Assembly: GCA_007922195.1 (NCBI GenBank)
Contig: ML681989.1
Location: 50,281,893 to 50,345,892, forward strand
Reading direction: 5' to 3'
DNA: 64,000 nt
Origin: Podocnemis expansa
Lineage: Eukaryota > Chordata > Testudines > Podocnemididae
Position 1 is the stretch's first letter. Each line of letters begins with the position of its first letter. The notes under the pieces were generated by a model that did not search any database, was not told the origin of the DNA, and worked only from the letters and a program-made list of their open reading frames with translations. The translations under genes were made by a program, and so were the position numbers. Shown one piece after another: positions 22,851 to 35,594 of the stretch.

Positions 22851-25800
22851 ATAATTGTGGCTGACAGTGCCTGTGGTTGCCTCATTTACGGAGCAACAGC
22901 TTTGCGAGGCGGATTGATTGGGAGCAGCCACCCCCACCCCGCAGCAGGCGGACAGACACACTGCCAGCCCCTAGAAGAGCCCGGTTGAAGGCGAGTCTCT
23001 CGGGAGAGTAAAGCAGCCCCTCATTACACAGCAAATGGCCGGCGCGCCGCCAGCGAGCCAGCAAACTCGGTCACGTCTAGCGTTTTATCCGGCCGGAGCT
23101 GCCCCTGCTCCCCGAAGGGCAGGATCTGGGCAGCAGGGGGGAGACATACAGCGACCCCGGCATGAAAAATGCTTGGGACGTGGAAGAACAACTAACTCAG
23201 CCCGGGGGGTGCTTAGCAATGCCTAAAGTGCCACCCCCCTCTGCATTTGTAGGTTGTTTACCAGGCTAACGCCCCCCCCCTGCAAAATACTCGGCGCTGA
23301 GCATTTAAAGACCAGCTCCACGCAGCCCTGTAGGTTTCTGCATCCCGTCTGGGGCCAAAGCCTCGCCCCATCTCCCCCAGAGCATTACACAGTCGCCCTA
23401 GAGGGGACAGGTAGGCATGTGACACTCATCTGATCTCCGGACTTTTGTTCAAACAGCAGAAGCGCACGTTTATGACCTGAATCGGAAAGTTACCATAAAA
23501 GCCAAGCCAGGCTTTCTGGCCACCTTCCTGTGGTTTAATGCCCCACGCTGCTGGGAGGACTGGCGGGGAAAGGCGAGAGGACCATTGCAATCGCTTTTGC
23601 ATCTTAAGAGCTCAGCACCGAAACAAAGCACGGAAGCGACTGCGATGCAGATGGGCGGCTATGAATTTTCGTTGCTGCTTAGAGCTTTAATTACTCGCTC
23701 TTGATCCGTGGGACTACGACACTACACCGCCAAGGTTAAAATGCCCTGAACAGCTCTGAGCAGATGTGAGCGAGTTGGCAGACGCGCAAATGAGGTCTGC
23801 CTCTAAGCACGATAACAAGTGACTAATACATTGCATATCTCTGAAAGAAAATTATTTTTCTCTAATTTGCATGAGCTTTTTTAAAAGCCAGCGACAGTCC
23901 CACTGCAGAGGCAGCCAGTGTAATCCTTTAAAATACTGCTCCGTGACTTTAAAAGATTTGGAAGAAGGCAGAGATTGCTAGTGTTTGGGCGACATAGGCT
24001 TGTTTATCTTTCCGCCTTTGCTTCAAGGCGAAACTAGTTTCGCAAGCAAGGTTCCTACAGAAATGGCACACGTCATATAAAAGCTTAATTTCTAGCTTTC
24101 ACGCTAAGATTATTGAAGTAAATTCTGCCGTCATCATCCCAGCGTTTATTCTCGAAGACCCCAGGGGGGAGGAGGAAAAGAGATTGAAGAAAAAGACAAA
24201 GGCAGCCGAAGCTCACTGCCAACATGACAGACCCTCCGAAAATCAAGTCTTGCTGAAGAGTTGGAGCAAGAAGAAAACAGCGCCTAGAGATGGCTTTGTG
24301 TATCAAAACATAGCGATTCCCTGTTACGGTTAAAACTACCTAATTTGCAAATACAGGCCAGATCTTAATCATACAAAACTCTCTCTGATGTTTGCCAGAC
24401 GTCCATAAAGGAAGCGGACTGGGTTCGGCTGCAGAAGGAAACCTTAGGCAGAATTAGGGAGCGATTTTCTCTTTCAAATGTAAACCTCTTTGTTTTGAGA
24501 GTGCTAGGCCAGCAAGGATTTCCCTATTTTGGATCCCCTTTGGACCCGGAATCCTTCCTTCCCCTGTAAAGGCTCCTGGCGGCAGGTCTAGTCGATGAGC
24601 CACTGCCGCCCACCGAGCTGAGGATACCCACTTTGTTTACAGCAGCACGTGCATTAAAAAACCAGAACAATGCTCTTCGGCAGAGGGTTTGGAGAAACGC
24701 TTTCCAAATCGGAGTCACCTCAGGCGATCAGTTCTAAATTCGCATCGTCCTCCTCCCGTGTGCACGGTCCCCAACACTGCCTGGCCTGCTTCTCTTTTTA
24801 GGGAATTCAACCCACTCCCCCCAGCTCCTCTTCTGAGCTGGGTCAGGCTGCTAGCAGCCCGTTGTTGTCAGTGCCTTTGGCCTTGCTGACACTGGGGGCA
24901 GCCCCTGAGTTTTCAGTGTCCCTCAAGCCTAAGGAAGGGAATGTAAACCACATCCCTAGCCTCCACTCTTCCCCCGCCAGGCATGTCACCGGACTGCAGC
25001 ACCGGGGGATGGGGCTGAGACACGCACGGCCCAGGTACACGCACACGAATGAGCCTGTGGCAAAAAATCGCGGCTCTCTGGAAATGTGACATGCAAAGCC
25101 CACGCTCATTAGCTCCTAATCCCCGCGGCCGCTCTCCGGGCGAGCTCTGAAGTGCTGGGGCCGCCTGCATAGAGACAGCTTTGTTGGAGGTGCCGAAGAG
25201 GCGCGGGCTACTCGCGCTCCAACAGCTGTCACATTATTTGCACTCGCTGTAAACAGCCTTCGCGTCCCCCCCCTCGCCGCATAGTTAAATCCAGACTAAC
25301 AATCCGCGGCTCCGGATCAAGCCAACAACAGCAGCATTGTGTCCGCCCTCGGGGCCGGCGCATCAACCATTGCAGCTGGCTCGGAGGAAAGGGGGAGCCC
25401 CCTCGCCCCCACTTGCCGACTTGGGGGTTTCTCCAGGCTCCAAAGAGCCCGAGCCAGTGCAGCGCGCACCTCCCTGGTAAGAAAGTTGGTCACAACGCTC
25501 ATTGTTTCTGCTTTCCAGTTAAAAAAGAAGCCCCGAGGGACAGCTGCGGCCTTGACTGTCTGGTGTGAAGTCCGCCGTGCCACCCTTGGAAGCGTTAAGG
25601 CCCCTTGTTCGCCTGCAGAAATGTCTCGACTGAATGGATCCCACTGTCAGTGGGCTAGTGACTGCCCCCGGGCTGGGGGGGAGGACGGCACATTTCCTTT
25701 ACTCTGTACTAACCATTTGCCAGGATCTCAAACTACACCCCAGCTCCTCCTTAATTAAGAAGTACAAGGCTCACTTCATCTAGTTTTGGTGTACAGTTTC

Positions 25801-25887
25801 CTGCATGAAGGCCCACAGTAAGAAACAACTCGCCCTCTCCCTGCATGAGGCTACCCAGTCTAGACCACTCCAGGTGTCTTTGCTCAG

Positions 25888-26138
25888 TTTCCAAAGGGAT
25901 AGCGGTGTTAGCCTCGTCCAGCAAAAAAACCCAAGAGTCCTGTGGCACTTAAAGACTAACAGATTTATTTTACCCATGAGCTTTCAGCGGGAGAAAATCC
26001 CACTCCCTCAGATGCTTCGAAGATGGGTGACATCCATCTTCGAAGCATCTGAGGGAGTGGGATTTTCTCCCACCAAAGTTCATGCGAAAAATAAATCTGT
26101 TAGTCTTTAAGTGCCACAGGACTCCTTGTTTGGTGTTT
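25888..26138. mobile_element. Foldback SINE: two inverted arms, 13-bp TSD
   Basis: Arms 25932-26026 and 26034-26128 are inverted complements over 95 nt with about six differences by eye, separated by a 7-nt loop. A tRNA-like head (gggatagcggtgttagcct) precedes the left arm. The 13-bp sequence tgtctttgctcag occurs exactly at 25875-25887 and 26139-26151, so the whole foldback behaves as one insertion with LINE-type duplication length. The arm core (tcctgtggcacttaaagact) is the reptile tRNA-headed SINE. Confidence 0.85.
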
Positions 26139-29100
26139 TGTCTTTGCTCAGGTTGCTATCCCCAATGACTTTAGGCCTCAGTAAGTCATGTATGATTGGA
26201 CTCCCTGTCTTAGGTCGAATCCCTTTGCCTTTAGTTTGGCAAAGCAAATCCACCCTTTGCCTGCAGCTTCCCCACATGTATTGATTATCCCAGGATGGAC
26301 CTCCTTTATTGTCCCAAAGGCTTGAACAGGAGAAGTACCTTATTCGCTGTCTCAGCACACTCAGTTAAAATAAGGGATACTTCTATTGCTCCCACTCAAG
26401 TCTTAGGAATGTTTCCAAAGGAAATCTTAAATCCTACACGTGCTTTCTCTTTTCCTGCTTTAAAAATCTGCTATTCTAATAATGAAACTCAGATTTGACT
26501 TCTGAAATACTCCCTACCATCATTAAATGGCGAGTTAACTAGAAGTTGTCTGCGCTTGCTTCCCTATCTTTGCCAGCATCTCCCCCATTCTGTGCAAGTT
26601 TTCTCTTTCAAAGGAGAAGGTAGAAATTTCGCAAGAAGTGACTGAAAGTATATTTTATCTGTGTAATTTATTCTTGGCTAAATTAGATATGACTAATTAG
26701 AGTGTATGTCTTTACAAAAATGTTTCACGGGAAGGAAACGTGTCCGAGCTTATCAGATTTAATCTATATTTTAAAGAGACCAGGAGATCCGAAACTGAGA
26801 CGCACGATATATAGCTCCCAAATGCACAATCTATGGCGCTTTGTGACCCGCTGCAGGAAAAGACTGAAGACTTTGTTTTATTGTGTTTTGTTTTAACGAG
26901 CATTTTCATCTGGGGCCCAAATATTGCTAAAGGTTAAGGTAGGGGGTTTTGGTTAGTCTGCACTGAACTTCCCAACCCGATTCTCCTGTAAATTATTCTA
27001 AGTACGTATTTGCAGGTTGGGGGCATCGACTATTCATTGCCTGCACGGAGCTAAAAATCTGCTGGCCTGGTAAAACCCATTGCTAACAAAACAATGTCAG
27101 CAAAGGCCGCAACACATTCTTGTGAGAGACCAGCGATTCGTGCCTACTGAAGCTCTTTCAGCACAAAGGCTTTTAGAGGAAGAAGAGAGGGAGGGAGTGA
27201 GGGAGAGCTCTCGTGTTTCAGGGCTGCTGTCCCCTGGGAACCAAGAACCAAGTGTAGCTTCAATCAAATGCTCACTTCTCCTCCGGGAGCTCAGTAGGAA
27301 ACCTGATCTCACCAGCTTAGGCCTGCCTCCATGCATATAGGCTTGCTTTTCTTTCATACCAGCAATTTGTATAAAGAGGGGAGCCAATACAGTTTATTGA
27401 AAATGCGATCTCATAGTCACCAGGCCACAATGCTTTCTACAGCTAAAATAAGACAACCTTGAAATGTCTGTTCAGTCCTCTCTGCTCTCCCTGTCTCACC
27501 AACTTACGGGGATAGTGATCCTTTAAAACGGACTTCTCATATATTTTCTTCCTTCACTGCACCCTCCGACTTCAACTACCAACAGCTACTTTTTAATGGG
27601 CCCTTTTAACGTCAAGTCACACAGCCATTAAAATGTTTACCACTAAACACGTTACAGCTGCTTGTTGGGGCTTTTTTCTGTTTTGTTTTTTATAAAAAGC
27701 AGACCTACTTTGGATCATACTGGTGACAGAAAATGCTTTAGTTGGAAGTCTGTCACAAAATGCCTTTGCCAACCATCCACTCCAGCCCTAGCGCCAAGCC
27801 ATGGCAGCTCAGAGAGGCTTGCCTGTGCCCGGCAGAGATGAACCACTTGGGAACAAATGCAGGTGCTGAAGCAAATGTTGCCCACACAGACACAGGACAC
27901 AAATCACTGGAACAGAAGAAATGGAGCAAGAAGGAAAAATGAAGGGAAGATTGCTTCCTGCTGTATATTATTTTGATCTACCTAATTCTTTGCAAGAGTT
28001 GCCAAGTGGTGTTTCCTGCCTGATTCTATATCCTGACAGACCTTGGAAAGCTAAGGTACATGTGGCAGTTTTGAGTACCAAATTAATACCTCAACTGCTA
28101 ACTGTGCTAATGAAGCCTGGGCCTACATGTGTAAAGTGTTTGATTGACATATTTTGGGGTGTATTTTTAAAGGTATTTCTTCCTGGAGGTGGGGAGGGAC
28201 CAATTAAATTTCCCCTGACTCTGCACGGGACTTCTCCATTCCGAGAAGAGCTAATAATCCATTCTGCCATTGTCTTAATTACTTTAAAAAGACATGGCAG
28301 GGCAAGAACAGAGATGAGCTGAATTTGCTTTGGGAGCCCTAACAATTTATAATGGCTTGGAGTGACATATTAGAGGTAATTCCCACAATGAGGGCTAGTA
28401 CAATTGGGTATTGGGATGAATGAGGTGGGAAGAGTCAGCGGCACAGTTGGCCTGCAAGCACACATTTCTGTTCACAGGGATGTTACTAGGTATACAGGTT
28501 ATAGGTGATTTTTTTAATACCTCAGATGTTCAGTAGAAGTAATGTGCTTTGAGTGTGCCTTAGAAATAATATGTGCATTAAACCTCCTCCGCTTCAATGA
28601 ATTTAGATTCTACAGCATCAATCCCCAGGATTAAGGCTTCCTGGTTGTATCTGTTCAGTGTCCTAAACTATCCCAGGCGATGTTTGGGTTACGGCAGCAC
28701 CAGGCCTCCCAAGGAAAATGGTTTGTCTCTGCCTTTCTAAAATCATTAAGAAGTTTTCTGTGAATCCAGAGCAAGGCTGAGAGTTTGCCTCTCAATCCCT
28801 CATTCACTCCTTTGTGTTTATACACTGCAGCATAAAACCAGATATCATCTATTATTGGACCTCAGCAGAAGGACAACTGAACAAATATAAAACTGGATGA
28901 ATACCATTCTTTCCACCTAGCCTTTGGGTGCGCAAAAGAAACCCTCACACTGGTGTTTTTGTTTGGGTGTTAGTTCTATAATATTTTCACACTCCTATTC
29001 CATAAAATGTCTGAACTGTAGTTCCTATGCTACAGAACAGTCCAGTAGGTGGACTTAAATAAAAATATGAAAACATTCCTAATGAATGTCAGAATGCAAA

Positions 29101-29489
29101 TACCAATTACTTTGGAGTATTCATTTTCTCAATTGTCCCATTGTCTGGACTTTTAAAACTAGGAACACAAGCCTCAGTATTTCCTATTAAAAAAACTACT
29201 TAAAGGCTAGAGTCACTAGGTGATACATTCCAGAGTGTTTTTAAATTAACACCAAGGGTAAGAGTTTAATCTATTTCAAAAGTTCTGACAAAAAAGCCTC
29301 ATACAAGTAACTGCTAAATGGAAGTATTAACATATTTAAACTGATTGTATGCTGTGCTAGAATACATTGAGACATTTGTAAAGTGAATGCCGGCCTACAG
29401 CCTTCTGTTATTGCAGTTTACAGGGGAATGAGAGTTCTACATGTTATGAAGCATGGAGTGAAAGGAAAGTTTCCTTTTGCCTGCTTGAC

Positions 29490-29700
29490 AGAGCCCCGGA
29501 CCTAGACTCAGCAGTCCTAGACACTAATCCTGGAGCCTCCAGTAATCTGCTGTTGGATCTCGGGCAAGTCATTTCACCATTCCACTGCCTCAGTTTCTCC
29601 AGTGGTAAAATGGGGATAAGGACACAGAGACTTTTTGTAAAGCTCTTTGAGCTCAAATTTACCAAAAACACTGTACAAGAGCTAGGCCTTACTAAAAATG
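29490..29700 (+). mobile_element. MIR/CORE-SINE relic
   Basis: The order tctcgggcaagtcatttcac, then ctgcctcagtttctcc, then taaaatggggataagg and ttgtaaagctctttgagctc is the standard MIR core and tail. This is an ancient amniote element. Confidence 0.8.
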
Positions 29701-32700
29701 GTGTTGCTACTACTAAATTAAGGTGATAAAACATACATGAAATACCCACTGGTATGAGTGCTGATGTAAAGTCCGCCCTGAGCCTCCTCTTTCCTAAGGG
29801 TCAAACTTAGCTCTTTACACAGAGCATTTCGAGTGTAGCTGGTGGCTTCCCTACTTTCTACTTTAATTGTTCTATCCAGCTAAAGCTTTTTTCCTTAGTG
29901 CAACAATTTTTAAAAAAAAATACACTTAAAAGATTTGGGGGGACAGAATAGCAGAGATTTAATGCTACCATTACTTTTAAAAAAATATATCTAGGCTTAC
30001 ATGAAGCAAAACTGGTATACATCTTCAGTAGTACCTGGGTATTTACATTCCACTTTCTAAGAATATGTCATTTCTAAAGTGACTAGAGACCTAAACATCA
30101 TTCTCCTCCAAGGTTCATGGTTCCTAAACTCTACCCTACACTTTAACAGGTCTTTTAGTTTGCACCTAGACAATAAATTTAGTTTAATTTAGCTTCCGGT
30201 CTTTAATTTTAGCAGGTCTCCTCTCTGCATGCAAATCAATATGGCAATTACCATCTAAAAGCTCGCCCAGCCCCAGGTCAATGTAAATTGATCATTGTCC
30301 GCCTTCTACAAAATAAGACCGGGAGTCTGTGGTGCATAATGAGATTATACTGGAAACTGTCTTTCAGATCACAAATTATATTTTATGCTGTCAGGGTCTT
30401 CTCCAAGCAGACTTCCTTGCATGCCTAATCATAGGGCACCAAATCCATTAATGTACAAGGTAAATTTCACACAAGAAAATAGTTCCAAAATAATCCCTAC
30501 AACCTTTTGGTATGGCTTTGCTATTTCTAAGGTACAGATATATTATACACAAGGAGAGAGGCAGCTAGTCATGTAAGAATCTTAACTTTTTCCAGTGGTG
30601 AAAGATACATAGCAAAATCCTAACAAGGTCTGAGGGTGGTTTTGTTGTTTACCACCACCCACCCCCACTCCCACCCCAAAAAAAGGGGGAGGGCAAAAAG
30701 AAGAGCCTTGGGCAAATTAACAGAATGTTTCTAAGGGGAATGTTTTCTGTGAGCTAGTGGCCTTCTTGCTTCTCCTCCTAACAAGTCAGCTCATCCATTA
30801 AAGGTGCTGCACATGACAGAGAAGCCCTTGTGAAACATTTATTAACTTCTGCTTGAAAGACCCTTCCTTCTAGCTTCTGGCAAAAGGTTCAAGTCCCGCC
30901 AGCGGAAGGGGTCTGAGGGAAAGGTCGATTCAGAGCAATGCTCCCTATCAGCCTCTTTGGGGAAAGGACACAAGGATTAAATGTAGCCAGTGCTGCTCAG
31001 GGAGGAGGGAACTCCCCCTATCTGCAGATGAGGCCTCCTCTTCCTCCTTACACAGAGGCAGCAAGAGATTTTTCTGTATAGTTAAAGGGTCTTTACTTGA
31101 TCTGGCTACAAGATAAAACTACTGTAAAAAGCAAGAAGCATAAGGTTCCTCCTGTCCACCACTTATTTCTAAACGATCTCAGTTGCAGTAGGAAGTATTA
31201 AAACCTCCTGTTCTTCCCCTGAAGACTCTTGTTTCTAAGCCCACACCACAATGTGCTAAAGCAAGAGACTATCATGGTGTGTCAGGCTTTGCAGTGTAAT
31301 GAAAGGTTTTACCCTATCCAAGTCCTACAAACAGACAGCCCAGTGGCCTTTTATGTACATCAGGCCACATTTAAAGGCCCTAGTCAGTGTAAAATAGGAG
31401 TGAATTCTGTGGTGGACAGTGTTTTTGCACCCTGCAACTCAGAGCAGGATCAGGCCTTTAGACAGAATTAGCCCCTTTGCCAATCAATTTTCAAAGTTGT
31501 ACCCTTCTTTGGGGGGCGGGGGGAGTTTCATTCCTGTAATTTAGACTTCATTGCACTTTTTTTCCCCCCTAAATGGAGGCCTTACTTTTTTTTTTTATGT
31601 CCACAAACTGAAGACCACTAGGGCTTTTAAACCTTGTGTATTGTTTTGCAACCCTAGGACTAACCAAACTTGTCCATCGCCATTCTGCTGAATCCTCTAA
31701 ACATTAGCTTTCAATGACTATAAGACCTCCTGGCTTTATTTTATTTTATTTTTTTCCAAGCTCCTGTTCATGAAGAAGCTGAACTCTTTGGGACAGGTTT
31801 GTTAGGACATTAACTAAATGGCTAGAGGGCTATAGGCAAGGAACACACCCTGGCATCTCACTCCAGCCTGACCCCAGAAATATTTGAAGACCAGCTCAAT
31901 ACACTGGAGCTGAAGCACTGGGTTCACACAACCTAAGCGCTGCTTTGACATTAGCAGCCCCTCAGGACCTGTCCGTGCGGTTTACTGTGCACTTAAAGGG
32001 AAAAGGTTATTTCAAGTCAGTCTCCAGGCCGAATTCTTGGCTTGGTTTTCAGGGGCTCTTTTTGGGAAGAGGAGAAGGAAATTGTCCCGGCTCCCTCGGT
32101 ACTGGCCTCTATTAGATATGCAAGCAGTCTACCATTTCCGGTGCAGCTTCTATCTAATTAGGGGTGTATTTAGATGTGAAGTGTAAATAAAGGCAGAGCT
32201 GTCTGCCGGCCTGGCTCTGCGCTGACTTCTCGGGAATATTTCCAATAAGGCTGGAGCGCCCGGAGCCAGGGCTCAGACAAAGAGGAATGAGGAGGGTCTG
32301 CGCTGCAGGCAAATCCAACACAAACCAGCTTTTATCTCCGGCTCCGGGGGCCTGCTCCTTTTAATCTGCGCCGCGTAGCTTTGCACGGCGCGATCGCCCG
32401 TCTTCCCCTTACAAAGGGGAAAACACGGGCACCGCTCCAAGCCACCCAAACGGGCCCGGGAGCCTGGCTTGCTCCCTCTTTGCCGGGCCGGGCCCCGAGG
32501 TGTGAGCCTGGGAAGTCCCCCGCGCCCCCAAGCCAGCGAAGGTAGCTTGGCCCGCCTGCCTTCCTGCGTGCACAGCCGACAAACCGAGGGCAGCCCGGCG
32601 CTAGCAAACAAAGTCACCTCCCCCCAGGTCCTCAGGGCTGCGGGGTGGGAGGGGAGAAGTTGATCGGCGCTGAAAGCTATCGCGGAAACTCGCTTGCCTT

Positions 32701-34550
32701 CCCCCCCTGGCCGTGAATCTGGCAGAGGCTTTTCCAGCACGACCCCAGGGGGTGGGAGGAAAAGAGAAACCCGCCCGGCCCGGGCGTAGGGCGCTGCTCG
32801 GAGTTTCGGAGCAGACGAAACTTCTGGGAACGAAATAATCTGGCACCCGCCTCGGCAACTCTTTTCCGCTTGCGGGAAGCAGCTCTTGCGAGGCCATTTG
32901 GACACACGATCCCCCTTCCCCTGCGGTCCCCGAGCCGGATCCGCCAGCCCCCCAGGCCGGAGATTTGCCCGGGTACAAGGGTTACCAACAAAACATCGCG
33001 GCCACCTTTTCCTCTCGGGCTCCGGTGGGCGAGCTCGCAGGGAGCCCGAAGGGCTGTCTAGACCGATCTGTCACGGCCGGACAAACAGCACCAGGAGCAG
33101 CCCCTGCCCGGTCCCGCAGCCTCCACCGCTCACCTTGGAAATGGCGAAGGAGAGAAAGAAAGAGGGGCCGCAAGGCGAGCCTCCCCTGCACGTTGCGAGC
33201 CCACCTTCACGCCTGGCAAACGGGGCTGGATTTGCTGCCCCCCGCCCCTTTCCCAGCCGCCAGCCCCCAGGGTGAGGGCAGGCGGAGCAGCCCCCTTCCC
33301 TACTGAGCAAAGGGGCCAGGATCCCCCGCCCTCTCCGCCCCGAGGTGCGGGTCCCCGGCTGGCCACCAGCTGACGAGCTGCGCCCCGCCACCTACAGAGA
33401 GACAGCAAAGCCCCCCGCCGCCAGAGCCCCCGAAAAGTAACCGGGGGCCGCCGCTCCGCCTGCTCTCGGCAAAACAGGCGGCTCCCACCCCGAACCTGGC
33501 AGCAAATCCGCCCAGCCCGGCCCCACGGGGAAGCCACGTCCAGGGGCTGGCGTGACACTGGCGCCCAGCCCCGCTCCTGCAAGCTTAGCAACCCGCCAGC
33601 CGGGAGGGGGGAGCAAAATCCCGCTGGCGAGGCTGAATGAAACCCCTGGCGACAATTGATTTCGGTTGCCGGCTCTGCTGCCAGCGCCGCGGCGAGAAAG
33701 GAGCCGGGACTGCGCCTCAGCCCACCTTCCGGGGAGATCTCGCCCTCGCCAGCTTTGCTCCCGGCCCCGGGCCGAGCCCCGCTCCGGCGGGATCGCTGCC
33801 CTCCTGGCCACGCAAAGTTCATCCAAAGCCTCCAAAGCGGCAGGCTCCGCTCCCAGCTGGGGGGGCGGGCTGGGCTTTTGTCGGCGTGCGGCACGAAAGG
33901 CGAAGCTGCGGGCGGGGGGGAGCGGGCTTCCTGCCACCCATTCACCAGTGCAAACCAGGGGCTGCCCCCGCCGGCCCCTCACCCCCGGCCCGCACTTGCC
34001 CAGGAGCCGAGAAGCAAAAAAGAGGAAGGTGAAAGCTCCGCAAAACATCGCCCCCGGACTCGCCTCGCCTCGCCAGCAGCAAAGACGTGCGCAGGCTGCG
34101 CAGCCCGGGCTGGCAAAGCAAAGCCGCCCGTCGTCCCCTCCAACTAGCGCTGGCAGGCAACAAACTTCACCGACGGGGACCGGGGCGCCCCTTTTCCCCC
34201 CCTCCAGCCCCCGGGAGCGAGCCAAGCAGCCCTAGCCGGAGCAAAATCGCGCAGCCCTCGCCGCGGCTGGGACCCATCCGGCGTTTACCTGGCCCGGAGC
34301 AGGCGAGGGAGATACGTGGCCGCCCTTCCCGGGGAGCCGGGCCAGAGGTGGGGCTTTGGCGCAGCCCTCTCCGGAGAGACACGACGGGAACCCCCCGCCC
34401 CCTGCGCGCGCTTCCTCCCGGGCGCAGCCAGACAGACACACAGCCAGCCAGACAGGCAGCTCCCGCGCGATCCGCCGCCCGCCTGCCCCTTCCCGTCCCC
34501 CCGGGGCATCTGGGCCGGCCCGGCCAGCGCCAGGTGCGAGCAGCACTGAC

Positions 34551-34735
34551 CTTGCGCCGGCTCCGGCGGGGCGAGCAGCGGCGGCGGCGGCGGGTCCCCT
34601 CCTCTCTCCGGAAGGGAGCCGGGCTGGGCGGAGGCGAAAAGTTTGCAGCTCCCCGCCCCCGCGCTGGGGGCAGGTGGCGGCGCGGGGCTCACTCGGGCCG
34701 GCGGCGCGGGGCCGGCAGCGCCATGTTGCTGGCTG
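34551..34735 (-). other. BCOR: Candidate noncoding first exon of BCOR
   Basis: On the minus strand a YY1-like site (34727-34715), which in many CpG promoters sits just after the start site, is followed about 165 nt later by a consensus donor at 34551/34550. This would give an 18.7-kb first intron running to the acceptor at 15810. It is inferred from motifs only; the donors at 34289 and 33134 are alternatives. Confidence 0.3.
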
Positions 34736-34900
34736 CTCCGGGCCGTCCCCTGCCGCCCTCCTGCATGGCGGCTTTGTGTGCGCGGCGGGGGGATTGCAGC
34801 TCTCGGCCCCGCCGCCCGCCCGCCCGCCCGCCGGCCTGCGCCTGCTGCTGCGCGCTGCTCCTGCTCCGGCTCCTGCTCCGGCTGCTGCTCCAGCCGCCTC

Positions 34901-34922
34901 CCTCCTCCTCCTCCTCCTCCCC
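34901..34922. repeat. CTC trinucleotide run
   Basis: About seven CTC units inside the CpG island, adjacent to CTG/CGG-rich sequence. Confidence 0.9.
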
Positions 34923-35148
34923 TCCCCAGGGCGGGCGCTGCACTGGGAGCCGCCGGCAGCAGCAGCAGCGCCGCCGCGCGCTCCCCCGCCCTGCCCGAGC
35001 CTCTGCCCCCGCCCCGCCCCGCCCCGGCCCGGCCCGGCACGCGCCCCCCGCCCTGCCGCCAGCGTCCCGGGGAGACTCCGCGCCGCGCGCTGCCCCCCAC
35101 CCGCGCGCCAGGAAAGTGACTGAGCCCAGCCCGCCCCGGCCGCCCGCG

Positions 35149-35174
35149 CTGCTGCTGCTGCTGCTGCTGCTGCT
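35149..35174. repeat. CTG/CAG trinucleotide repeat
   Basis: An uninterrupted (CTG) run of about 8.7 units in the CpG island. A shorter CAG run lies near 34964-34976. Confidence 0.95.
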
Positions 35175-35594
35175 CCCCTCGCCCGCTACCCAGAAGGCCA
35201 GTGGAGAACCGCAATTACCATAAAGCTCCGCTCCGCCAAGCTGTCAAAGCCCGGCTGCGGCTCCACACGGCGCGCAGCAGCCGGGGAGACCCTGGCCGGC
35301 CCCGGCCCCGGCTCCTCTCCCGCGCACGCCCGGCCCGAAAGGGGGGCAGTGGTTCCTTCCCCCCCAGCACCCCGCCTCAGTTTCACTCTCAGTCGCCTCC
35401 GCTTCCTCAGGCCGGGCACTCCCCCCCCCCCGCCGCGCCCTTTGTTCCTTTCCCCTCGCTCGCCGCCCGTTCACACGGCTCCGAAGCCGAAGTAGGCCGG
35501 GTGCGGATCCCTCGGCTAAAGCTCGATTCCCCTGGCCCAGCCCTGTGCTCCCCGCCGCGGTCTCCAGGTGGGACCCTCCTCTCCGAGCAGGGCT

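Noticed and set aside
33130..34225. Minus-strand frames of 271 and 277 residues upstream of BCOR
   Set aside because: Gly/Arg/Ala-rich, overlapping each other in different frames. They might partly be transcribed as 5' UTR but show no sign of protein constraint.
34087..35223. 378-residue plus-strand open frame in the CpG island
   Set aside because: Pro/Arg/Ala/Leu-rich translation over CTG and CTC repeats, with equally long frames on the other strand. Typical of GC-rich sequence lacking stops; no domain recognisable.
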